Positions 1-5,487 are shown, numbered from the stretch's first letter. The stretch is 6,630 nt of DNA from an uncultured beta proteobacterium (GCA_902826155.1 CADEDU010000163.1:1-6630); one strand, 5' to 3'. The notes: a model not told the origin generated them from the letters alone. Made by a program: numbers and translations.

Positions 1-1335
1 CACGCCGCCGTGAGCTCGGTGGGAATCCGTGTACGGCGGATACAGTGGCCCGAGGCCCATCGCGCGGTCGTACCGGCTGCCGATCGCAGCAACCTTTCCG
101 TCGCGACTGATCGCAATCCGGCGCATGTAGAGAAATTCGCCATCGTAGAAATCTCCGAAGCCGCTGGTGCTCGCAAGCGATCCCTCGGACACCCATCCCT
201 GGGGGCCGAGCCTCCAGGCGGCGACCAGATCGCGCGGGTTTGCGAGCGCTTGCGTAAGCATCTGCGTGCCGTCGAAGCTGAGATCGAGAAAACTGGCGTT
301 GACGGAAATGCGCCCGCCTTGCGTCCAGGTCGGGGCTCTGAGCGTCTGGACGAAATTCACCCGGTCGTCGATGCCGAAACACGGGCGCGCGAGCGTACGG
401 CCGTCGCCGCTGAACGCGAAGCCGAGACACGCCGACGCGCCGCCCGACCCCGACGACGGCGTCGTCAGCTGGGCAGCATGCGTGAACGCGCCTGAACTCG
501 ATGCACGGTAAATTTCGAGCAGCCCGCCGACCCACATGTCGGTGTCATCCTGCTCCAGGACGAGCGTGGTTCCGGCATCGTCGAGCTTGACCGTCCTTCC
601 GAAATGATCTCCAACACCGCGGGTGCCGACGATCCTCTGGGCCTGACGCCACGCCGTGCCGTCGTAGCGGAATAGATAGACCGCGCCGCCGCCGCTCTCC
701 CCGCTCACACCGAGCGCCACCAGGTTGCCGTCGCCGGAGATCGCGATCGCGTCGCTCTGGTACGGCGCCGAGGTCTGCGCCTGCTGAACGCTCGGCAGCA
801 GCCGCGCCTGGCGGCGCCAGCCGGACGACCCGGTGGTCTTGCGATAGACGTGAACGACGGCGCTGTTCACATTCGAGCCCAACGTCTCGCCGCTCGCGAC
901 CGCGACGGTCCTGCCATCCGCGCTCGCCGCGACATCGGAACCGAACTGCGTCACGCCCGTCGGTGAATTGGCCTTGAAGAACCCCAGCGCCTCGAGTTGC
1001 TGGCCATCGACGCCGCGCTCGCTCGACGAGCCGCAGCCTTGTGGATTACAGGCCTTGATGACGTACCGGGCCTGCCGCCAGTCGAGCAGGTGCACCGAGA
1101 CATTGATCCGGATCCGCGGATGCTGCGCTGCCGTCTGCGTGTAGTTGACCCAGGTTGCGCCGGGACTGGATTGGAACCACAGCTCGTACCAGTGCACGCG
1201 CGTCACGGGCGTGATGTCGAACTGGAGCTGCTTGATGTCGGTGGCCGCGACGGTGAAGGAAGGCGCCGGCGGCGCCTGGGCGACCGCGGCGGAAGCTAGC
1301 CACAGCGCCGCGAGGGCGAGAATGATGGATTTCAT
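1..1335 (-). CDS. Secreted FN3-like / beta-propeller (FG-GAP-like) protein, 3' end outside window
   Basis: The frame is open for 445 codons from the ATG at 1335 to the left edge, so the protein is truncated here at its C-terminus. Residues 1-19 form a signal peptide (Lys2, hydrophobic core, AVA cleavage site before Gln20), which predicts export. Residues about 25-105 look like a fibronectin type III domain (ITPVTRVHWYELWFQ, then YVIKACNPQGCGSSS, the usual ending in such tandem proteins). From about 130 onward a blade-like motif recurs: VAASADGRTVAVAS (135-148), IAISGDGNLVALGV (197-210), VKLDDAGTTLVL (249-260), FAFSGDGRTLA (306-316), LSFDGTQMLTQA (352-363) and IAISRDGKVAAIGS (407-420). The last visible residues, TDSHRAHGGV, resemble the loop ahead of a further strand. 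Integrin-like beta-propellers have this pattern. AGGTG lies four bases before the ATG. The ligand is unknown. Nearby genes give no functional clue. Confidence 0.82.
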   Translation of the reverse strand, partial: MKSIILALAALWLASAAVAQAPPAPSFTVAATDIKQLQFDITPVTRVHWYELWFQSSPGATWVNYTQTAAQHPRIRINVSVHLLDWRQARYVIKACNPQGCGSSSERGVDGQQLEALGFFKANSPTGVTQFGSDVAASADGRTVAVASGETLGSNVNSAVVHVYRKTTGSSGWRRQARLLPSVQQAQTSAPYQSDAIAISGDGNLVALGVSGESGGGAVYLFRYDGTAWRQAQRIVGTRGVGDHFGRTVKLDDAGTTLVLEQDDTDMWVGGLLEIYRASSSGAFTHAAQLTTPSSGSGGASACLGFAFSGDGRTLARPCFGIDDRVNFVQTLRAPTWTQGGRISVNASFLDLSFDGTQMLTQALANPRDLVAAWRLGPQGWVSEGSLASTSGFGDFYDGEFLYMRRIAISRDGKVAAIGSRYDRAMGLGPLYPPYTDSHRAHGGV

Positions 1336-1339
1336 ACGA

Positions 1340-1344
1340 CACCT
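1340..1344 (-). promoter_or_regulatory. Shine-Dalgarno site of the beta-propeller gene
   Basis: On the minus strand AGGTG ends four bases before the ATG at 1335. It supports this start over the other-frame ATG at 1378, and the signal peptide follows directly. Confidence 0.5.
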
Positions 1345-1523
1345 GTTCGTTGTTCCGCCGCAGGCTAGCTGCAGGCATGAATGCGCCCTATAGGAATTCG
1401 CAGGCTCGCGTCCGTGTCGATACTGTCAGGGCGAGCGGAGCGACAGGCCGTCGATAGCTGTCGTCCTACGGCTGAAATCGCCCCCCTCGTGGCCCGGGGA
1501 TGACTCGCGCTTCCGCCTCCGGA

Positions 1524-1973
1524 TCAACGCGGCCGCCGCCAGAACTCCTGCATCTCCAGGTACAGGAATGAGGCGGACCACGTGATGAGGATGAAGCCGG
1601 TCAGCGCTTCAGTGCCGCAGAGGAACCGTACCGGGCCGACCGGAACCATGTCGCCGTAGCCCACGGTCGAGAAGGTGACGGCGGAGAGATACACGGTGTC
1701 CAGAAGGCTCGCGTCCTGGATGCCGCCGAGATGTCCGGCGTGCGGCACGTGGAGCAGCAGCCAGAACGCCGCGCCGAACAACCAGATTTCCACGACGTGC
1801 AGCAGGATGACTCCGTACACCCCGAACAGCACTTTGCGCCGCCGGACCGCCGGGAGCCGAGTCAGCTGCTGCGACATCAGGCGCAGTCCCTCGTAGTGCA
1901 CGAGCACGGCGAGCGCCACGGTGATGGCGGTGGCGGCGACCACCCAGGCATTCGCCATCGCGTAGGGATACAT
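1524..1973 (-). CDS. Small potassium-channel-like membrane protein (Ion_trans_2 type)
   Basis: The 149-residue protein carries the K+ selectivity-filter sequence TVGYGD at residues 103-108, preceded by the pore-helix stretch YLSAVTFS and followed by MVPVGP. Membrane segments are visible at about 8-27, 49-75 (outer pore helix, after a basic RRRK patch) and 117-138 (inner helix, TGFILITWSASFLYLEM). This is the two-helix-plus-pore-loop module of bacterial K+ channels with one extra N-terminal helix. The family assembles as tetramers in the inner membrane and passes K+. No RCK, cyclic-nucleotide or voltage-sensor domain is present; the protein ends soon after the inner helix, so gating is unclear. 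The ATG at 1973 is the only upstream in-frame start used here; Met6 is an alternative. No strong ribosome site is visible. It is divergent from the Crp/Fnr gene across 143 bases. Confidence 0.85.
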   Translation of the reverse strand: MYPYAMANAWVVAATAITVALAVLVHYEGLRLMSQQLTRLPAVRRRKVLFGVYGVILLHVVEIWLFGAAFWLLLHVPHAGHLGGIQDASLLDTVYLSAVTFSTVGYGDMVPVGPVRFLCGTEALTGFILITWSASFLYLEMQEFWRRPR

Positions 1974-2116
1974 CTGCCCATGCTAGCGGGAACGACCCCG
2001 GGCGTTCATCCGCAGCAATACTGACGTGCGAGGACGACAGATTCGGCGCTCGATGAGGTAGATAGTGAACGGGCCGCCCGCGCGGTCAGCACCTTTTAGC
2101 CTGTAGTCTCGCCATC

Positions 2117-2767
2117 ATGAGTGACACGCAAACCCTCTGGCCGAATTGCGGCCCCGACGTCCGGCAAGCGCTGAACGACGCTCCCCGGGTCAAACTGGCG
2201 GCGGGAGACTACGCCTTCCATTCGGGCGCCAGCTGCAGCCACTACCTGCTGGCGATCGCCGGCACGTTGCGGATCCAGCTCGCTACCGCGAGTGGCCGCG
2301 AAGTGACTCTTTACCGTGTGAAGGCCGGCGACTCCTGCATCCTGACCACTTCCTGCCTGATCAGCGGGGAGCACTACCCGGCCGAGGCCGTTGCCGAGTG
2401 CGATGTCACGGCGCTGGCCATCGAACGGCGCCAGTTCCAGCAGCTGCTGGATTCCTCTCCCGGCTTCCGAAAACTGGTGTTCGGAAACTTTTCCAGCCGC
2501 CTCGCCGATGTGATCCGACGGCTGGAGGCGGTGGTGTTCACGCCCATCGATCCGCGATTGGCCGCATTGCTGCTGGAGGCGGGCCGCAGCGGTTCGCTGC
2601 AGTCGATCACTCACCAGGGCATCGCGGTGGAACTGGGCACCGCTCGCGAAGTGGCCTCTCGACACCTCAAGCGCTTCGAGCAGCAGGGCTTGATTCACCT
2701 GGGTCGTGGGCACATCACGATCGCCGATGAGGCCGGCCTGCTCCGTCTGCGCGACGAACCCACTTGA
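2117..2767 (+). CDS. Crp/Fnr-family transcriptional regulator
   Basis: The 216-residue protein has the usual two-part build. An N-terminal cyclic-nucleotide-binding-like beta-roll spans about 15-110 (VKLAAGDYAFHSG, YLLAIAGTLRIQ, REVTLYRVKAGDSC). A dimerisation helix follows at about 115-140. A C-terminal winged helix-turn-helix spans about 145-205, with the recognition helix in GTAREVASRHLKRFEQQGLI (174-193). Its R-E-x-x-S-R pattern resembles that of FNR more than that of CRP. Cysteines occur at 11, 40, 74, 80 and 95. C74 and C80 sit in SCILTTSCL, a motif I recall from a Crp/Fnr subgroup. The FNR-type N-terminal cysteine cluster for an iron-sulfur centre is absent, so sensing would differ from FNR. 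The ATG at 2117 has no clear Shine-Dalgarno, yet the beta-roll begins soon after it. The DUF2892 gene follows 76 bases downstream and is a likely target or partner. Confidence 0.9.
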   Translation: MSDTQTLWPNCGPDVRQALNDAPRVKLAAGDYAFHSGASCSHYLLAIAGTLRIQLATASGREVTLYRVKAGDSCILTTSCLISGEHYPAEAVAECDVTALAIERRQFQQLLDSSPGFRKLVFGNFSSRLADVIRRLEAVVFTPIDPRLAALLLEAGRSGSLQSITHQGIAVELGTAREVASRHLKRFEQQGLIHLGRGHITIADEAGLLRLRDEPT

Positions 2768-2772
2768 CGTTG

Positions 2773-2787
2773 AGTGACGCAGTCACT
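2773..2787. repeat. Perfect inverted repeat between regulator and DUF2892 gene
   Basis: The sequence AGTGAC-GCA-GTCACT is a perfect 6-bp inverted repeat with a 3-base centre. It starts six bases after the regulator's stop codon and lies 56 bases before the DUF2892 ATG. There is no T-tract after it, so it is a poor terminator. It could be an operator for a dimeric regulator, possibly the upstream Crp/Fnr protein. However, GTGA-N5-TCAC is one base short of the standard CRP spacing and does not match the FNR half-site TTGAT. Confidence 0.4.
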
Positions 2788-2801
2788 GACGGCAGCGGCC
2801 G

Positions 2802-2811
2802 GTGCGCGCAC
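2802..2811. repeat. 10-bp palindrome upstream of DUF2892 gene
   Basis: GTGCGCGCAC is self-complementary over ten bases and lies 32 bases before the DUF2892 start. In DNA this GC-rich it could arise by chance. It is the second symmetrical element in the same 76-base gap. Confidence 0.25.
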
Positions 2812-2832
2812 AGTTCACTCGTCGGATTCAGC

Positions 2833-2837
2833 AGGAG
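2833..2837 (+). promoter_or_regulatory. Shine-Dalgarno site fixing the DUF2892 start
   Basis: AGGAG stands six bases before the ATG at 2844. It places the start there and not at the in-frame ATG at 2802, whose extra 14 residues are charged and unlike the family. Confidence 0.8.
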
Positions 2838-2843
2838 ATAGAG

Positions 2844-3044
2844 ATGAGCATGAGAAACGAAGGCACTGCGGATCGCGCCCTGCGCGTGGTGGCCGGCCTC
2901 GCGGTGGTAAGCCTCGTATTCGTCGGGCCGAAGACACCCTGGGGCTGGGTTGGCCTGGTGCCGATACTCACCGGATTGATCGGCTGGTGCCCGCTCTACA
3001 CTTTGCTGGGCATCAACAGCTGTGGCATCAAGAAGAGCGCGTAG
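2844..3044 (+). CDS. DUF2892 (YgaP-type membrane domain) family small membrane protein
   Basis: This 66-residue protein begins MSMRNEGTADRALRVVAG, a start typical of DUF2892 proteins. Two hydrophobic segments follow, about 13-29 (LRVVAGLAVVSLVFVG) and 33-55 (WGWVGLVPILTGLIGWCPLYTLL). The C-terminus GINSCGIKKSA carries a cysteine and a positive charge. The GWCPLYTLLGIN block and Cys49/Cys60 are family hallmarks. The same domain forms the membrane anchor of YgaP, a rhodanese in E. coli; here the rhodanese part is absent, so the protein is a stand-alone membrane module of unknown biochemical role. A strong ribosome site fixes the start. The Crp/Fnr gene lies just upstream on the same strand, and I recall this pairing from other proteobacteria. 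Co-transcription or control by that regulator is inference. A stem-loop follows 59 bases after the stop. Confidence 0.88.
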   Translation: MSMRNEGTADRALRVVAGLAVVSLVFVGPKTPWGWVGLVPILTGLIGWCPLYTLLGINSCGIKKSA

Positions 3045-3103
3045 CCGCCGCCTCGCATTCCTTCGAACGCGCCCGGACATCGATCGACCAACAAGTAAAG
3101 GTT

Positions 3104-3131
3104 AGGGGCCAGAATGCTACTTCCGGCCCCT
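3104..3131. terminator. Stem-loop between convergent genes, possible bidirectional terminator
   Basis: AGGGGCC-A-GAA pairs with TTC-C-GGCCCCT: ten base pairs and one A·C mismatch around a six-base loop (TGCTAC). It lies between the ends of the convergent DUF2892 and DUF937 genes, where a terminator would serve both. The tract after it on the plus strand is TCCTCG, poor in T; on the minus strand it is AACCTTTACTTG. Intrinsic termination is therefore plausible but weakly supported. Confidence 0.45.
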
Positions 3132-3221
3132 TCCTCGTGCGCCGGTGACCTATCGGGCGATCTGGAACAAGCCCGATGATCGAGCCATGTCCGTTAGCCC
3201 GCCTCAGAATCTACGTTCGGC

Positions 3222-3791
3222 CTACTTTCCGATCTGGCGCATGATGTCGTCGAGCGGGTTGCCCTTGCCACCCAGGTTGAGTAGCGCACCGAGCCCACCC
3301 AGTGATGGCGCGGCAGGACTGCCGCCGCCCACCAGGCTGCCGAGCATTCCGCCCAGCCCGCCCGCGTTGCCCTGCGACGCGGCGCCACCCTGCTGCTTCG
3401 CCATGTAACCCGCCACCAGCATCGTGAGCATCGGCAGCATCTTCTTGAGAATCGATGGATCCAGCCCGGTTTGCGTGGCTGCGTTCTGCGCGACCGCACG
3501 GCTCACGTCCTTAGATCCGAAGATCTGCCCCAGCATGTTGTTGCCAGGGCCGGTGTCCGTGGGGGTGGGCGCGAGCACCGCGTCCATCAGGCCGCCACCG
3601 CCGAACTGATTCAGCAGGCCCCCGAGGCCCGTGAGGCCGCCGGTCTGCGCCTCTGCCTGCTTCCTGAAGCCGCCGAGCACCGCGGGTGCCAGTGCCGACG
3701 CGGCTTTCGCCGCCTCTGCTTCGCCGACGCCAAGCTCCTTGGCAATGGACTTGAGGCCGCCGGTCTGCGCGAGGATGTCTGAGAGCTGCAT
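3222..3791 (-). CDS. DUF937 family protein (YidB-like)
   Basis: The 189-residue protein starts MQLSDILAQTGGLKSIAKELGV. It then has a small-residue-rich helical region typical of DUF937: LGVGEAEAAKAASALAPAVLGGF (20-42), a glycine-rich linker (about 50-68), then LGQIFGSKDVSRAVAQNAATQTGLDPSILKKMLPMLTMLVAGYM (about 87-130). A Gly/Ala/Leu-rich tail follows and ends NPLDDIMRQIGK. DUF937 proteins are widespread in proteobacteria and their function is not established. There is no signal peptide; MLPMLTMLVAGYM is hydrophobic but short, so a cytoplasmic location is likely. AAGGGG eight bases before the ATG supports this start. The gene converges on DUF2892 and lies 165 bases downstream of a membrane-protein gene on the same strand. 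A 12-bp inverted repeat with a TATAGA box in its loop lies upstream. Confidence 0.85.
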   Translation of the reverse strand: MQLSDILAQTGGLKSIAKELGVGEAEAAKAASALAPAVLGGFRKQAEAQTGGLTGLGGLLNQFGGGGLMDAVLAPTPTDTGPGNNMLGQIFGSKDVSRAVAQNAATQTGLDPSILKKMLPMLTMLVAGYMAKQQGGAASQGNAGGLGGMLGSLVGGGSPAAPSLGGLGALLNLGGKGNPLDDIMRQIGK

Positions 3792-3799
3792 GGTCGTTT

Positions 3800-3805
3800 C
3801 CCCTT
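3800..3805 (-). promoter_or_regulatory. Shine-Dalgarno site of the DUF937 gene
   Basis: On the minus strand AAGGGG ends eight bases before the ATG at 3791, a normal distance, and it fixes the start of the DUF937 protein. A TTTT run (3809-3812) sits just upstream, next to the inverted repeat. Confidence 0.65.
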
Positions 3806-3813
3806 GAGAAAAT

Positions 3814-3880
3814 TCGGAATCGCTGATTGCCGGCGGCGAGTCTATACCGCGCGCGGCCTGGTGCGTGGCAGCGATTCCGA
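3814..3880. repeat. 12-bp inverted repeat upstream of the DUF937 gene
   Basis: TCGGAATCGCTG (3814-3825) and CAGCGATTCCGA (3869-3880) are perfect reverse complements separated by 43 bases. The spacer can form a smaller inner helix (GCGG with CCGC). Read on the minus strand, the structure is followed after one base pair by AATTTTCTC and then the DUF937 ribosome site. It could terminate transcription from the upstream membrane-protein gene, act as a leader structure, or be a pair of operator arms. The choice cannot be made from sequence alone. Confidence 0.6.
3841..3846 (-). promoter_or_regulatory. Possible -10 box for the DUF937 gene
   Basis: On the minus strand TATAGA resembles a sigma-70 -10 element and would start transcription about 40 bases before the DUF937 ATG. 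No good -35 hexamer stands 16-18 bases upstream. The box lies in the spacer of the 12-bp inverted repeat, so its arms would flank the promoter. Confidence 0.25.
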
Positions 3881-3956
3881 TGCGACTGCGAATCAGTTTG
3901 TCGGCTCTTTGCGCGGCGTTCGTCCGGGGTCAGTCAGACGACTCGCTGCGTCGGCG

Positions 3957-4499
3957 TCACCTCGTCCGCGACACGCGACCGGGCGCGAAATAGAAGATCG
4001 CCGTCAGTACCAGCACCGCCACCGGCTGCCACGCCGGGCCGCACAGCGCCCACGCAGCAAGCGCGATGAAAGGCATGAGGATGATCAGAATGTGCATGCG
4101 CAGGATCTCCGAGGACAGCGGGCCGAACGGTCGCTGCCTCGCGACCGGCATGGCGAGCGCTGCACCGTTCGCCACGACGGTACCCACGACCATCGGCCAG
4201 TAGCGCTCGGCAAGCCATGCGACGGGGGTGAAGAAATCAGAGTTGATGAAGCCATTGCGGCCAAACAACGTGTGCGGCTCCATCTCCGCGAAGAATGACA
4301 GCCAGATGCCGTAGACGCCGAAGAGCACCGTGACCGCGTAAACCGCCGCGCCACCGGCGGCCGCAGCGAGGAGGGTCGCGACGACCGCGAATTGCGCACG
4401 CGGCAGCCGGGCGTTAGGGTGACGGCGGAGCGAGTGTTTCAGTTCGATGTCGGCCTCCGGGCGTCGATGCCTCTCGGATCGGAGTGGATCGCGAAACAC
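3957..4499 (-). CDS. Integral membrane protein of unknown function
   Basis: I do not recognise this 180-residue protein with confidence. It has a basic, hydrophilic N-terminus (about 1-36, rich in Arg and His). About four hydrophobic segments follow: 37-61 (FAVVATLLAAAAGGAAVYAV onward), 102-119 (PMVVGTVVANGAALAMPV), 135-153 (MHILIILMPFIALAAW) and 157-172 (WQPVAVLVLTAIFYFA). The tail is short and basic. The amphipathic stretch FFAEMEPHTLFGRNGFINSDFF (69-90) could be a membrane-exposed loop. The block RPFGPLSSEILRMHILII faintly recalls DUF6498 membrane proteins, but this is only a weak impression. The start shown is a GTG with no clear ribosome site and could be later; no in-frame ATG lies before the first segment. 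The uninterrupted hydrophobic pattern supports this strand over the opposite Arg-rich frames. Confidence 0.6.
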   Translation of the reverse strand: MFRDPLRSERHRRPEADIELKHSLRRHPNARLPRAQFAVVATLLAAAAGGAAVYAVTVLFGVYGIWLSFFAEMEPHTLFGRNGFINSDFFTPVAWLAERYWPMVVGTVVANGAALAMPVARQRPFGPLSSEILRMHILIILMPFIALAAWALCGPAWQPVAVLVLTAIFYFAPGRVSRTR

Positions 4500-4699
4500 G
4501 ACGCAAGACGTGCATCCATCGTGGAGGCACAGCAGTGCATGCCGCGCAAGCGTCGCCGATCAGGCCGAGATCGAAATCCGTTCTTTCTCACGCAGTCGAA
4601 TCAGATCCGCGTTTGCGCGCGGTGTCGACGTCGACCGAGGTTGGTGGTGGCCAACGGATAGCCGGCGGAGCCCCACCCCGATAGATTGACTTCAACGAG
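4500..4699. other. Intergenic gap with a 12-bp palindrome
   Basis: No convincing gene is visible; the open frames here are Arg-rich and unlike the neighbours. GTCGACGTCGAC at 4624-4635 is a perfect 12-bp palindrome, and GTTGG-TGGTGG-CCAAC (4640-4655) is a weak hairpin downstream of the cytochrome stop. Neither has a T-tract. Any promoter for the membrane-protein gene would lie here, but I see no clear -35/-10 pair. Confidence 0.4.
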
Positions 4700-5419
4700 T
4701 CAGTGCGCCGCCACCGCCGGCCACTCGATGCTGAAGGCTCCGCGCAGGTCCGGCACGTCGAACCCCGTAGCCTGGTCCGCCGGGTAGTGTTGCTGCAGCG
4801 CCGCCTGCACGTCCGGCGCGATGGACTCACCATGGCAGACCGTGCAGAGCGGGGCGGTGACGATGGCCTTCAGGTATCGCGCACCACCGTCGGTCCGTGG
4901 TTCGAAGTATTCCAGCGTCGCGGCGTCGGCGCCCTTCTCCAGCCGCCGCTGAAAATTCGTGAGCTCTGCGGCTTGCCATGACTGCGCAGTGTTGCCGGCG
5001 TTACGCACTTTCAGCGCCGTACGCGCGACCTTCACACCGTGCTCGGCCGAGAGCTGCGCAGCGATGCGCGGTGCTTCGTCGCGGCAGATCTCGATCGCCG
5101 CCGCGGCGCCCCGCTCGGATATCGAGCGCTCCAGCGCGGACTTGAGGGTCGCGCCGAACTGTTGCGAGATCTGTCGGCTCTCGAGGACCCGCGGGTCCGG
5201 CTCGCGTGCGCGCTCCACCTGCTCGATGCCGCGGTCCCGGCTCCTGGTCGATAGCCGGCCGCGATCGAGCGCCCGGCTCATGTCGGACGACGGACCCGGG
5301 TTCTCCGTGCGGCATCGCTCCTGCGGAGGCATCACCTGGGCATCCACGTCGGCGACCGCGAAGGTCAGGCACACGGCCAACACCTCGGCAGCCCACACGT
5401 TCCGGAGGGCCTTGATCAT
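4700..5419 (-). CDS. Secreted DUF3365 (Tll0287-like) c-type haem protein
   Basis: The 239-residue protein starts MIKALRNVWAAEVLAVCLTF, an export signal ending near AVADVDAQ (about residue 28). A polar, Arg-rich segment (about 36-80) follows, then a DUF3365 domain from about 84 to the end. Family hallmarks are AAIEICRDEAPRIAAQLS (107-124), GVKVARTALKVRNAGNTAQSW (128-148), a YLKAIVTAPLCTVCHG block (182-197) and YPADQATGFDVPDLRGAFSIEWP (212-234). CTVCHG (192-197) is a CXXCH site for covalent haem c. Cys112 lies in the conserved EICRDEAP stretch and may be the second axial ligand, as recalled for Tll0287; that is inference. The expected site is the periplasm, as an electron carrier or redox/gas sensor. 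GAGGTG before the ATG and the signal peptide select this start; an upstream GTG at 5758 would add 113 implausible residues. It is divergent from the transporter gene. Confidence 0.88.
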   Translation of the reverse strand: MIKALRNVWAAEVLAVCLTFAVADVDAQVMPPQERCRTENPGPSSDMSRALDRGRLSTRSRDRGIEQVERAREPDPRVLESRQISQQFGATLKSALERSISERGAAAAIEICRDEAPRIAAQLSAEHGVKVARTALKVRNAGNTAQSWQAAELTNFQRRLEKGADAATLEYFEPRTDGGARYLKAIVTAPLCTVCHGESIAPDVQAALQQHYPADQATGFDVPDLRGAFSIEWPAVAAH

Positions 5420-5425
5420 GAATCG

Positions 5426-5431
5426 CACCTC
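5426..5431 (-). promoter_or_regulatory. Shine-Dalgarno site fixing the cytochrome start
   Basis: On the minus strand GAGGTG ends six bases before the ATG at 5419. With the signal peptide that follows it rules out the longer in-frame reading from 5758. Confidence 0.7.
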
Positions 5432-5453
5432 GATCAGTCGATGGATGCGAAAA

Positions 5454-5487
5454 GCATGCGCGTAAGGGTCGCGAGACGCATGCGCGT
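5454..5487. repeat. Repeat pair GCATGCGCGT upstream of the cytochrome gene
   Basis: GCATGCGCGT occurs at 5454-5463 and again at 5478-5487, 24 bases apart. Because GCATGC is self-complementary, GCATGCG (5454-5460) and CGCATGC (5477-5483) also form a 7-bp inverted repeat around 16 bases. It lies 35-68 bases before the cytochrome ATG, where an operator or leader structure could sit. Confidence 0.45.

Noticed and set aside
10..511. Two plus-strand open frames near the left edge
   Set aside because: They are opposite the beta-propeller gene, whose frame stays open for 445 codons and shows regular repeats and a signal peptide.
1416..1456. Direct repeat GTCGATA twice upstream of the beta-propeller gene
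   Set aside because: Seven bases with imperfect flanks can occur by chance.
1485..1510. Possible terminator after the channel gene
   Set aside because: Only four C-G pairs can form and there is no T-tract worth the name.
2036..2064. Possible promoter GACAGA / TAGATA for the Crp/Fnr gene
   Set aside because: Both boxes match the sigma-70 consensus poorly; I would not call it without transcript data.
2096..2713. 205-codon minus-strand open frame
   Set aside because: It is the shadow of the Crp/Fnr gene, which has clear effector and DNA-binding domains.
3804..4298. 164-codon plus-strand open frame
   Set aside because: The product is Arg-rich throughout and lies opposite the membrane protein, whose hydrophobic segments are coherent.
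4392..4689. Three overlapping plus-strand open frames of 66-89 codons
   Set aside because: Their products are Arg/Ser-rich, in three different frames, without ribosome sites or recognisable motifs.
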